Positions 1 through 6,834 of a stretch of 7,259 bases of DNA are shown here, piece after piece. A program made the translations under genes and the position numbers. The notes below the pieces were generated by a model. It worked only from the letters and a program-made list of their open reading frames with translations. It was not told where the DNA came from and did no database searches. The DNA is from Flavobacteriaceae bacterium (GTDB taxonomy: Bacteria > Bacteroidota > Bacteroidia > Flavobacteriales > Flavobacteriaceae): the NCBI GenBank assembly GCA_030590765.1, contig JAUVCP010000103.1:1-7259 (forward strand). Direction: 5' to 3'. Position 1 is the first letter of the stretch, and each line of letters opens with the position of its first letter.

Positions 1-1686
1 TTCTCCTTCTTTAACTATTACTTGTTTATTATCTCCAATTTCTTCTAACCATTCACCGTTTGCTTTTTTAGGTCGGATAAATTGAGTTTTTGGATCCCAT
101 ACATTTTTGTAATTATAAGCTCTTTCAATAAAAAGCTTATAATCTTCTTCTTTACCAAGTTCTTTCGCCAATTGAGCAATACACCAATCATCATAAGCTA
201 ATTCCAAAGTATTTGGAACAGCTTCTGTAACTTTATCAATTGGGGCATATCCCAGTTTTTTATAATAGTCTAATCCTGAACGCCCGGCGTGAGTTGGAAC
301 AGGTGATTTTGGATTTTCCAAGGCTTTTTTACGCATTGCCTGGTATAAGAATTCTACATCAAAATCACGATAACCTTTTATATAAGCATCCACAATAATA
401 GGAATCAAATGATCACCAACCATTGCTTCTCCAAATACATTTAAAAAATGCTGGGCAGGCAACCAACCATAATTTTCAGTTTTTGCCTGTATGGATTTGA
501 CATAGTTATTTACATGTTCCGGTGAGATTAAGGTCATTAAAGGATGTTGTGTTCGATAAGTATCCCAACAGGAAAAAGAACCATAAAAATCATAATTTTC
601 TGCTGTGTGAATTTCTCCGTCCGAGCCAAAATATTTTCCATCAACATCCTGTGAAATATATTGAGCCAGAAGAGAATGATATAATGCAGAATAAAATATT
701 TCTTTTTGTTCATTGTCATCGGATTTAATTTTGATTTTTGCTAATTCTTTATTCCAGATCGATTCCGCATCATTTTTAATTTTATCAAAATCCCAGTCCT
801 GTATTTCTTGATGAAGATTATTACGGGCACCTTCAATACTGGTGTAGGATATTCCTACTTTTACCAAAATTCGCTCATCTTTTTTGGTATTGTATTGTAC
901 AAAAGCCCCAATTTTGTTTCCTGCTTCTTCATTTTTATAAGGAAAAATGCTTCCATCCGATTCCGGGGTTTTATAACTTGCATCAAATGTTCCGTAGTAT
1001 AAAAAAGGTTTGCTGAATTCGGCTACAAAATATACTTTGCCTAATCCTGCACCTTTAATACCTTCTATTCGATTGTTATCTATTATTTTTAGGCTAGACA
1101 TTTCTCCTTTGGTCATATCACCAATTTGATGACCAACGTCTAAAATGATTCTTGCATTTTTTGTTTTTGGAAAAGTATAACGATGAAAACCAGCTCTTTT
1201 TGTAGAGGTCAGTTCTACATTGACATCATAATCTTTAAGGAGTACAGAATAATATCCCGGTGAGGCCGATTCATTTTCATGATCGAATCTTGATCGATAA
1301 CCTTTGTCCGGATCTTTTAAAGTACCCGGAACAATTTGAAGTTTATTAGCCACGGTTGGCATTAATAAGATCTCCCCTCCGTTTACCATTCCAACACCAC
1401 TCCAGTGCGTATGGCTAAATCCCATGATAGAACTTTCCTGATAAATATATCCGGCACAATAGGTCCATCCTTCCGTATAAATATCAGGACTTAAATGAAC
1501 CAGTGCATTTGGCAGGGAGGCTCCTGGAAAAGTATGACCAAAAAAATCAGTTCCTAAAAAGGGGTTAACAAACTTTGATAAACCACTTGATCCTTTTATT
1601 TGTGTCGTTTCTGGTTGATTGGCTTTAGTACATCCAATTAATGTTAATGCCAGACTGATAAAAAAAAATCTAAAGAAATATTTCAT
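1..1686 (-). CDS. GH92 family alpha-mannosidase lipoprotein, C-terminus cut by window edge
   Basis: The frame is open from the ATG at 1686-1684 to base 1, giving 562 residues without a stop. GH92 enzymes are calcium-dependent exo-alpha-mannosidases that trim alpha-mannose from N-glycans and mannans. The N-terminus is a lipoprotein signal: a hydrophobic stretch ending in LTLIGC, with Cys19 as the lipidation site. Family motifs seen in order are NPFLGT (41-46), GHTFPGA (50-56), GFSHTHWSG (89-97), SCWDTYR (372-378), MVGDH (422-426) and AYDDW (497-501). GH92 proteins usually exceed 700 residues, so roughly a quarter is missing; the region with the catalytic acid and base should lie beyond the left edge. 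There is no Shine-Dalgarno site, as is usual in Bacteroidota. It is transcribed divergently from the GH20 gene. The family call is firm. The linkage specificity (1,2, 1,3, 1,4 or 1,6) cannot be read. The residues after Cys19 are not strongly acidic, so surface exposure is uncertain. Confidence 0.93.
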   Translation of the reverse strand, partial: MKYFFRFFFISLALTLIGCTKANQPETTQIKGSSGLSKFVNPFLGTDFFGHTFPGASLPNALVHLSPDIYTEGWTYCAGYIYQESSIMGFSHTHWSGVGMVNGGEILLMPTVANKLQIVPGTLKDPDKGYRSRFDHENESASPGYYSVLLKDYDVNVELTSTKRAGFHRYTFPKTKNARIILDVGHQIGDMTKGEMSSLKIIDNNRIEGIKGAGLGKVYFVAEFSKPFLYYGTFDASYKTPESDGSIFPYKNEEAGNKIGAFVQYNTKKDERILVKVGISYTSIEGARNNLHQEIQDWDFDKIKNDAESIWNKELAKIKIKSDDNEQKEIFYSALYHSLLAQYISQDVDGKYFGSDGEIHTAENYDFYGSFSCWDTYRTQHPLMTLISPEHVNNYVKSIQAKTENYGWLPAQHFLNVFGEAMVGDHLIPIIVDAYIKGYRDFDVEFLYQAMRKKALENPKSPVPTHAGRSGLDYYKKLGYAPIDKVTEAVPNTLELAYDDWCIAQLAKELGKEEDYKLFIERAYNYKNVWDPKTQFIRPKKANGEWLEEIGDNKQVIVKEGE

Positions 1687-1704
1687 GTTAATAGTATTAA
1701 AATA

Positions 1705-1712
1705 CAAACTTA
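1705..1712 (-). promoter_or_regulatory. Putative -7 box of the GH92 gene
   Basis: On the minus strand this octamer reads TAAGTTTG, an exact match to the Bacteroidota -7 consensus TAnnTTTG. It lies 18 bases before the GH92 start codon, which would give a short leader of roughly a dozen bases. No clear TTG -33 element is visible at normal spacing, so the call rests on the -7 box and its position in the divergent intergenic region. Confidence 0.4.
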
Positions 1713-1800
1713 TAATTATTAAAATAAATGACTGGTTAATATATGATGTAAATTGAATAATATAGTAGAAACGATTGATTTCATATAGGCATTAATATCT

Positions 1801-1808
1801 TATATTTG
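1801..1808 (+). promoter_or_regulatory. Putative -7 box of the GH20 gene
   Basis: TATATTTG matches the Bacteroidota -7 consensus TAnnTTTG. A TTG at 1775-1777 could be the -33 element, but its 23-base spacer is at the long end. Transcription would start near 1812-1816 and leave a leader of about 45-50 A/T-rich bases before the ATG at 1861. The 174-bp gap between the two divergent starts contains no other gene. Confidence 0.45.
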
Positions 1809-1860
1809 ATAAAGTTATTTTATTGATGACAAATCTTAATTAATTCTAAAATAAAAAACA

Positions 1861-3924
1861 ATGAAATTAGTTCGGCTTCTGATTCTTTCAGGATTTATCG
1901 TTATATTTTCTTCTTTTCAATCTCCAAAGGATGATCAAGGAAGTTTTAAATTACTTCCTGTACCTCAACATTTTGAAATTACTGGGGTAAGTTCTTTGAA
2001 TTATGAAAATATTCTGAGTTATTATTTAAAAGAAGGAATTGATCTGCCAAAAGTTGGAAAACTATTGCAAAGTATCCAATCTGTAAAAGAAGAGTCGAAC
2101 GGTCATATTATTTGTCGAATAGACGGATCTTTGGATCTACCTAAAGAAGGTTATACACTTCATATTTCTAAAAATAAAATTAATATTATTAGTAAAGATA
2201 AGGCAGGTTTATTCTATGCTTTTATGACACTTGAACAGCTATTGGAAGATGCCTCTGAGCAGAATGTGTTTTTACCTCAATGCAATATCAAAGATTTTCC
2301 ATTACTTTCTTACAGAGCAATTCATCTGGACGTAAAACACCATTTGGAAAAGACAGATTATTACTACAAGTTGTTCGATAAATTAGCTAAATATAAGATC
2401 AATGCTGTTCTCGTTGAAATGGAGGATAAGTTGAAGTACAAACGCCAGCCTGAAGTTGGATCTGCAGATGCACTGAGTGTAGAGGAATGGATAAAACTAA
2501 GTAATTATGCCAAAGAAAGAAATATAGAAATAAGTCCTTTGATCCAGGGCCTGGGTCATGTCTCTTTTGTTTTAAAACATGATAAATACAAAGATCTGCG
2601 TGATGATCCCAAAAGTGACTGGGCTTTTAATCCGTTGGATCCTAAAACCTATGATGTACAATTTGATTTGTATCTCGATGCAATTGAAGCTACACCACAT
2701 GGAAAATATTTACATATTGGTGGTGACGAAGTGCATACCACAGGCCGTAAAAGTGGTAAGTCCGCTTTAGAATTACAATTGATATGGTTAGATAAGGTGT
2801 GCAAGTTTGCAGAAGAACATGATCGAATTCCTATATTTTGGGATGATATGCCATTAAAACAAGCCGGGGTTTATAAAGCCATGTTTGATGAAGAACTAAC
2901 GGAAAAGGAAGTAGATAAAATATGGGAAAAGAATGAATATAAATTAGTGGAGTTTTTGGATCAATTTCCGAAAAACTGCATTTATATGAGATGGAATTAC
3001 AGTTCATCTCAGGCTATTGGAAATGGCAAGGCAATGGAATGGTTTCGTAATAATGGAATGCAGGTTATGGGAGCCACTGCCGGCCAAACCAGATGGGTTT
3101 TAATGCCTCAGAATGAAAGTAACATGGATAATATCAAAGCATTCGCTGTGAGCTCTATAAAAAATGGTTTAAATGGATTACTATTGACCTTATGGGATGA
3201 TGATTCTCCTCATTTTGAACTTTACAATCGAGGAATTATTGCTTTTTCAGAATATACCTGGGCAGGTGATAAAAGAATAAAAAGTGAGATTAAATCTGCT
3301 TACCGACAAAGAGAGTTTTCAAGTACTTTGTCAGATCCTGATTATGCCTTTATTGACCAGCTGGAAAAACCAGTTGCTTTTTGGAAAAATGCTTTTTTAA
3401 AAGGAAATAAACGGAACCACTTGCAAAAGATGGATAATCCTTTGCGAAAAGGAATTATAGATTTGCCTAATAAGAAGAATAAAGGAGCATGGTCTGATAA
3501 ATATGCTAAGCGACTAGATCAGGCAGTTATTATTAAACAGGATTGTGATGCTATTCGTATAAAGATAAATAAAATGAAGTCACAGGCGATTCGTAACAGC
3601 TTTACTTTGGAAGTTTATGAGCAGGTTAATGAGATGGTAGGTTTTACCGCAAAAGCTTTACTGATTTTAAAAGAGTATGATTCAGCAAGTAATAAACAAG
3701 AAGAAATAGTGGCTTTACATCAGGTCAATCTACTTTCCGAAGAATTCAAGGTGCTAAGAAAGAATCTTGAAACCGTATATGGAAAATCAAGAATCTTGGT
3801 GAAACCAAATGATTATATTCTTGACCAGGATCATCATGCTCATTTGGCAAACCAAACCATTTCATTTGACTGGCAATTTTATACAGAGATGTTATTTTTA
3901 GAAAAAGTGAAGAACGAATTGTAA
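1861..3924 (+). CDS. GH20 beta-N-acetylhexosaminidase, HexD-like type, secreted
   Basis: This 687-residue protein is expected to remove terminal beta-linked GlcNAc or GalNAc from glycans by substrate-assisted catalysis. Residues 1-20 form a Sec signal without a lipobox. Residues about 30-145 fit the GH20 N-terminal alpha/beta domain, ending in the usual run into the barrel (KDFPLLSYRAIHLDV, 144-158). The barrel spans about 150-470. The strand-4 motif HIGGDEVH (285-292) carries the Asp289-Glu290 pair that assists the acetamido group and acts as acid. Canonical GH20 enzymes have an HWHLTDDQ-like segment and an EID-PGH motif. Here these read VEMEDKLKY (185-193) and PLIQGLGHVSFVLKH (226-240), which recalls the hexosaminidase D branch, whose human member prefers galactosaminides. 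Residues about 475-687 form a charged, probably helical tail that I do not recognise. The leader has no Shine-Dalgarno site, and the ATG was chosen because the signal peptide starts directly at it. GH20 is firm; the HexD-like placement is from remembered motifs. Confidence 0.88.
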   Translation: MKLVRLLILSGFIVIFSSFQSPKDDQGSFKLLPVPQHFEITGVSSLNYENILSYYLKEGIDLPKVGKLLQSIQSVKEESNGHIICRIDGSLDLPKEGYTLHISKNKINIISKDKAGLFYAFMTLEQLLEDASEQNVFLPQCNIKDFPLLSYRAIHLDVKHHLEKTDYYYKLFDKLAKYKINAVLVEMEDKLKYKRQPEVGSADALSVEEWIKLSNYAKERNIEISPLIQGLGHVSFVLKHDKYKDLRDDPKSDWAFNPLDPKTYDVQFDLYLDAIEATPHGKYLHIGGDEVHTTGRKSGKSALELQLIWLDKVCKFAEEHDRIPIFWDDMPLKQAGVYKAMFDEELTEKEVDKIWEKNEYKLVEFLDQFPKNCIYMRWNYSSSQAIGNGKAMEWFRNNGMQVMGATAGQTRWVLMPQNESNMDNIKAFAVSSIKNGLNGLLLTLWDDDSPHFELYNRGIIAFSEYTWAGDKRIKSEIKSAYRQREFSSTLSDPDYAFIDQLEKPVAFWKNAFLKGNKRNHLQKMDNPLRKGIIDLPNKKNKGAWSDKYAKRLDQAVIIKQDCDAIRIKINKMKSQAIRNSFTLEVYEQVNEMVGFTAKALLILKEYDSASNKQEEIVALHQVNLLSEEFKVLRKNLETVYGKSRILVKPNDYILDQDHHAHLANQTISFDWQFYTEMLFLEKVKNEL

Positions 3925-3935
3925 TGAAGTTTTTC

Positions 3936-3968
3936 ATTCTCTCTTTAACTTTAAGTCAAAGTGAGAAT
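3936..3968 (+). other. Long imperfect hairpin after the GH20 gene
   Basis: The arms are 15 bases each around a 3-base loop and pair 13 of 15 positions: ATTCTC/GAGAAT, CTTT/AAAG and ACT/AGT, separated by two single mismatches. It starts 11 bases after the GH20 stop. No T-run follows on either strand, so it is a poor intrinsic terminator and is better read as a 3'-end-stabilising or attenuating hairpin. A second, perfect 6-bp hairpin (AATGAA at 3923-3928 with TTCATT at 3933-3938) overlaps its left foot and the stop codon, so the two folds exclude each other. Confidence 0.45.
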
Positions 3969-4029
3969 TAGGTTAAAAAATAATGCATTTTGAATAAAAT
4001 AAAGGAAACAAAATAGGTGTACTTGGACT

Positions 4030-4037
4030 TACATTTG
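4030..4037 (+). promoter_or_regulatory. Putative -7 box of the BNR gene, inside a palindrome
   Basis: TACATTTG matches TAnnTTTG and lies 34 bases before the ATG at 4072. It sits within a perfect inverted repeat, CTTACA-tt-TGTAAG (4028-4041), so a DNA-binding protein at this site would cover the promoter. No TTG is found at a normal -33 distance. The sialidase-like gene may therefore have its own start of transcription rather than relying on read-through from the GH20 gene. Confidence 0.42.
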
Positions 4038-4071
4038 TAAGAAATCACTTCAACAATATAAAATTAAGAGT

Positions 4072-5271
4072 ATGTCAGGTAAAATCACTAATTCCATCGT
4101 TTCGTTTTTAATGATCATTTTTCTCAGCTTTTCACTAATAGCCCAAGAAAAAAAGTTAAAAACTTCTTTTATTTTTCCTTTTCAGGAAAAGCATGTTCAC
4201 AGTAGTTCGATCATTGAATTACCGAATGGTGATTTGTTGTCCTGTTGGTTCGAAGGTTCAGGAGAACGGAATGCAAATGATGTAAAAGTCAAGGGAGCAC
4301 GATTAAAAAAGGGGACAACAAAATGGAGCAATCCTTTTTTAATGGCAGATACTCCGGGTCAACCAGATTGTAATCCGGTATTATTTGTAGATCAAAATAA
4401 TAAATTGATTCTTTATTGGGTAGTTGTTCAGGCCAATCGTTGGGAAAATTCTGTATTAAAGTATAGAACTTCTACAGATTATATAAAAAACGGAGCTCCA
4501 AAATGGGACTGGCAGGATGTTATTTTACTAAAACCAAATGATGATTTTGCAGAGACTATAAAAAATCAATTTTCTTCAATGAAATCTCGTGATCTCGCAT
4601 GGGCAGAATATGCACCACAATATGAAACCATGGTCTATGAGGCTGCCAAGGATAAAAAGAAAAGAGAAACAGGCTGGATGACAAGAATTCATCCGGTGAT
4701 CTTACCAAGTGGCAGAATTCTTTTGCCTTTGTATTCTGATGGATATAATTTATCTCTTATTGCTATTTCTGATGATCAAGGAGAATCGTGGAAACCAAGT
4801 TTGCCAATTGTTGGATACGGAAATATACAACCAAGTATAGTACAGAAAAAGGATGGTTCTTTGGTCGCTTTTATGAGAGATAATGGAGATTCTCCGGGAA
4901 AAATATTAAAAAGTATTTCAATAGATAATGGTTATTCCTGGACTGCTGCAGAAAAAACTGAGATCATCAACCCGGGAACAAGTGTAGATGCAATTAAATT
5001 AAAGAATGGGAATTGGGTCATGGTCTATAATGACCTTGAAAGTGACAGATATAGTGTAGCGGTAAGCCTTTCAGATGATGAGGGTAAGACATGGAAATGG
5101 ACAAAACGCCTTGAAAGGGATGATAATAAAAAAGGTTCTTTTTCATACCCTTCAGTGATCCAGACGAAAGATGGCATGATACACCTTACTTATTCTTACA
5201 GAATGGGAGAAAATAAAAAAACGATCAAACATGTAAGCTTCACTTCAAAATGGGTGAAAGGATCTAAGTAA
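4072..5271 (+). CDS. Secreted sialidase-fold (BNR/Asp-box) glycosidase-like protein
   Basis: This 399-residue protein has a Sec signal (1-24, likely cut after SLIA before Gln25), followed by a six-bladed-propeller type sequence of the BNR_2/exo-sialidase-like family. Three Asp boxes (SxDxGxxW) are visible at 233-240 (SDDQGESW), 283-290 (SIDNGYSW) and 334-341 (SDDEGKTW). Other family marks are HSSSIIELPNGDLL (43-56), TRIHPVILPSGRILLP (204-219), PSIVQKKDGSL (254-264) and the C-terminal YPSVIQ plus IHLTYSYR (370-377), whose Arg377 may be the last arginine of a sialidase-like triad. No clear FRIP motif stands near the N-terminus as in classical GH33 sialidases. The fold is clear, but sialic acid as substrate is not shown; related propellers act on other acidic sugars or rhamnosides. 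It lies between the GH20 gene and the oxidoreductase, all on one strand, with a putative promoter of its own and a terminator behind it. The start is supported by the signal peptide. Confidence 0.82.
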   Translation: MSGKITNSIVSFLMIIFLSFSLIAQEKKLKTSFIFPFQEKHVHSSSIIELPNGDLLSCWFEGSGERNANDVKVKGARLKKGTTKWSNPFLMADTPGQPDCNPVLFVDQNNKLILYWVVVQANRWENSVLKYRTSTDYIKNGAPKWDWQDVILLKPNDDFAETIKNQFSSMKSRDLAWAEYAPQYETMVYEAAKDKKKRETGWMTRIHPVILPSGRILLPLYSDGYNLSLIAISDDQGESWKPSLPIVGYGNIQPSIVQKKDGSLVAFMRDNGDSPGKILKSISIDNGYSWTAAEKTEIINPGTSVDAIKLKNGNWVMVYNDLESDRYSVAVSLSDDEGKTWKWTKRLERDDNKKGSFSYPSVIQTKDGMIHLTYSYRMGENKKTIKHVSFTSKWVKGSK

Positions 5272-5278
5272 AAGATTT

Positions 5279-5303
5279 ATTTTGACTTTGTGTCAAAATT
5301 TTT
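5279..5303 (+). terminator. Intrinsic terminator after the BNR gene
   Basis: A perfect 8-bp stem, ATTTTGAC (5279-5286) with GTCAAAAT (5292-5299), closes a 5-base loop. A run of five T (5299-5303) follows and overlaps the stem end by one base. It begins 8 bases after the stop codon of the sialidase-like gene. It suggests that transcription largely ends here and that the oxidoreductase gene is transcribed separately or by partial read-through. The stem is AT-rich, so it may be leaky. Confidence 0.6.
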
Positions 5304-5335
5304 ATAATTTAGTTACCTTAATATCAAACTTTTTT

Positions 5336-5347
5336 GTTTAATTAAAC
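5336..5347 (+). promoter_or_regulatory. 12-bp perfect palindrome before the oxidoreductase start
   Basis: GTTTAATTAAAC is a perfect palindrome 11 bases before the ATG at 5359, within the 55-base gap left after the terminator. No exact TAnnTTTG box is present in this gap. The palindrome could be an operator in the leader, but in such AT-rich DNA a chance origin is quite possible. Confidence 0.2.
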
Positions 5348-5358
5348 TATTCCATACC

Positions 5359-6711
5359 ATGAAACATTTATCGCGTAGATCATTCTTAAAATCGACTTCT
5401 GCAGCTACAGTAGGAGCCATGATAATTCCTAACCTGCTTAGCTTTTCACCAAATAATAGGTTAAATTTTGCTATTATTGGAGTTGGAGGCAGGGGACATG
5501 CAAACTGGGGACAGGTTCCCGGTGAGAATATTGTTGCCATGTGTGATGTAGATGATAAACGCGCTGCAAAAGGCTACAAATTGTATCCTAAAGCAAAGAA
5601 GTATAAAGATTTCAGGAAGATGTTTGATGAGATGGCCAATCAGATCGATGCTGTGATCATTTCAACACCCGATCATACTCATTTTGCAGCTACTATGGCT
5701 GCAATGCAATTGGGAAAGCATGTTTATGTTGAAAAGCCGCTGGCACATAATATTTGGGAATTACGGACCTTAAAAAAAGCAGCCAAACACTATGGTATTA
5801 TTTCCCAAATGGGTAATCAGGGACATACGACTAATGGTATCCGATTGATAAAAGAGTGGTATGATGCAGGTGTTCTCGGACAGGTAAAAGAAGTTCATGC
5901 ATGGCAGGGGAATAAAGTTACTTTTAAACCTGGCGGATATTTTACCAAACCAGAAAGTTTCCCGCCACCTGCCCATAAGATACCCAAACATTTTGATTGG
6001 GATCTTTGGTTGGGTTCGGCTGCATACAGACCTTTCAATACAGCATACGCTCCTAAGTCCTGGAGAGGATTTTACGATTTTGGCAATGGAATGTTAGGTG
6101 ATTGGGCATGTCATACCCTTGACGGGCCATTTTGGTCACTTGATCTGGGAATGCCTCAAACCGTTGAAGGAATTGTGCCTAATCCTATTCCCGATCACAG
6201 TTTTATGCCGGAAGAATCTAAAGTGAAGTATGAATTTGCAGCGCGTGGAGATAAGGCACCTGTGACAATGACCTGGCATGAGGATGGAACAAAACCTGAG
6301 ATAAGAAAAGACTGGGGAATTGATGAATTACCGGATTCGGGTATGGTGATGATAGGAGAAAAGAAAACCTTGATCACCGGTGGTAGGCCTAATAAACCAA
6401 AACTAATTGTTTCTGATGAAGAATGGAATGAATTTTTAAAAAATGCACCGGATAGAACCATTAAAAGGATCGGTGAAGAAAAACCGGTAAAGGAATGGCT
6501 TGATGCAATTAAGAACAATACCTTACCCGGATCGAATTTTGATTATGCAGCCAGTTTAACTGAAATGGCTTTGATCGGAGTAATGGCACAAAGATTTGCT
6601 ACACGTCTTGATTATGATGCTGAAAATATGAAAGTTCGGAATCGTCCTGATCTGGATGCCTATATCAAGGAGCCGGTAAGACAAGGCTGGTCGTATGGGG
6701 AAGATCTTTAG
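5359..6711 (+). CDS. Tat-exported Gfo/Idh/MocA family NAD(P)-dependent oxidoreductase
   Basis: This 450-residue protein starts with a twin-arginine signal (SRRSFLK, 5-11, then a hydrophobic stretch to about 30), so it should fold with its cofactor in the cytoplasm and be exported by Tat. Residues about 35-155 form the Rossmann domain: the dinucleotide loop IIGVGGRGHA (39-48), Asp63 at the end of strand 2 (MCDVD), STPDHTH (102-108) and EKPLAH (125-130), whose Lys126 is the usual catalytic lysine. The C-terminal domain holds GDWACHTLDGPFW (247-259), a motif of the bacterial C2-type subgroup; His252 and Asp255 are candidate active-site residues. Length is normal for the subgroup. Family members oxidise or reduce sugars and cyclitols, and some act as redox glycosidases through keto-sugar intermediates (GH109 is a known but more distant example). 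Its neighbours are glycosidases, so a glycan-derived sugar is the likely substrate, but which sugar cannot be told. A terminator candidate separates it from the BNR gene 87 bases upstream. The start is fixed by the Tat signal. Confidence 0.87.
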   Translation: MKHLSRRSFLKSTSAATVGAMIIPNLLSFSPNNRLNFAIIGVGGRGHANWGQVPGENIVAMCDVDDKRAAKGYKLYPKAKKYKDFRKMFDEMANQIDAVIISTPDHTHFAATMAAMQLGKHVYVEKPLAHNIWELRTLKKAAKHYGIISQMGNQGHTTNGIRLIKEWYDAGVLGQVKEVHAWQGNKVTFKPGGYFTKPESFPPPAHKIPKHFDWDLWLGSAAYRPFNTAYAPKSWRGFYDFGNGMLGDWACHTLDGPFWSLDLGMPQTVEGIVPNPIPDHSFMPEESKVKYEFAARGDKAPVTMTWHEDGTKPEIRKDWGIDELPDSGMVMIGEKKTLITGGRPNKPKLIVSDEEWNEFLKNAPDRTIKRIGEEKPVKEWLDAIKNNTLPGSNFDYAASLTEMALIGVMAQRFATRLDYDAENMKVRNRPDLDAYIKEPVRQGWSYGEDL

Positions 6712-6834
6712 AGGGAGGAATGAGTGAATGCGTAAAGGATAGAATACTTTAATAAGTTAGTGTAATAACCATTTTAGCATTTATGTATTTATGCATTTTT
6801 ATAGAAATACACGAAACCAATTAAAAAAAATGTA

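Noticed and set aside
522..1002. Small plus- and minus-strand ORFs at 522-728, 537-719 and 808-1002
   Set aside because: They lie inside the GH92 coding frame, which is well supported by family motifs, and their translations look like low-complexity shadow sequence with no recognisable domain.
5313..5540. 75-codon minus-strand ORF over the oxidoreductase start
   Set aside because: It overlaps the Tat signal and Rossmann loop of a well-supported gene and shows no domain or start context of its own.
6195..6518. 107-codon minus-strand ORF
   Set aside because: It is antisense to the conserved C-terminal domain of the oxidoreductase and is rich in serine, phenylalanine and proline, as expected of a reverse-strand shadow.
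5359..6711. Assigning the oxidoreductase outright to GH109 alpha-N-acetylgalactosaminidase
   Set aside because: The motifs after the Rossmann domain (GDWACHTLD, GPFWSLDLG) differ from the GH109 sequence I remember and fit the broader C2-type Gfo/Idh/MocA group better.
6775..6815. AT-rich repeats of the kind GCATTTAT/GCATTTTT and a weak TATTT/AAATA pairing as a terminator after the oxidoreductase
   Set aside because: The pairing is only five A/T base pairs around a long loop with no following T-run, so it is not distinguishable from AT-rich background.
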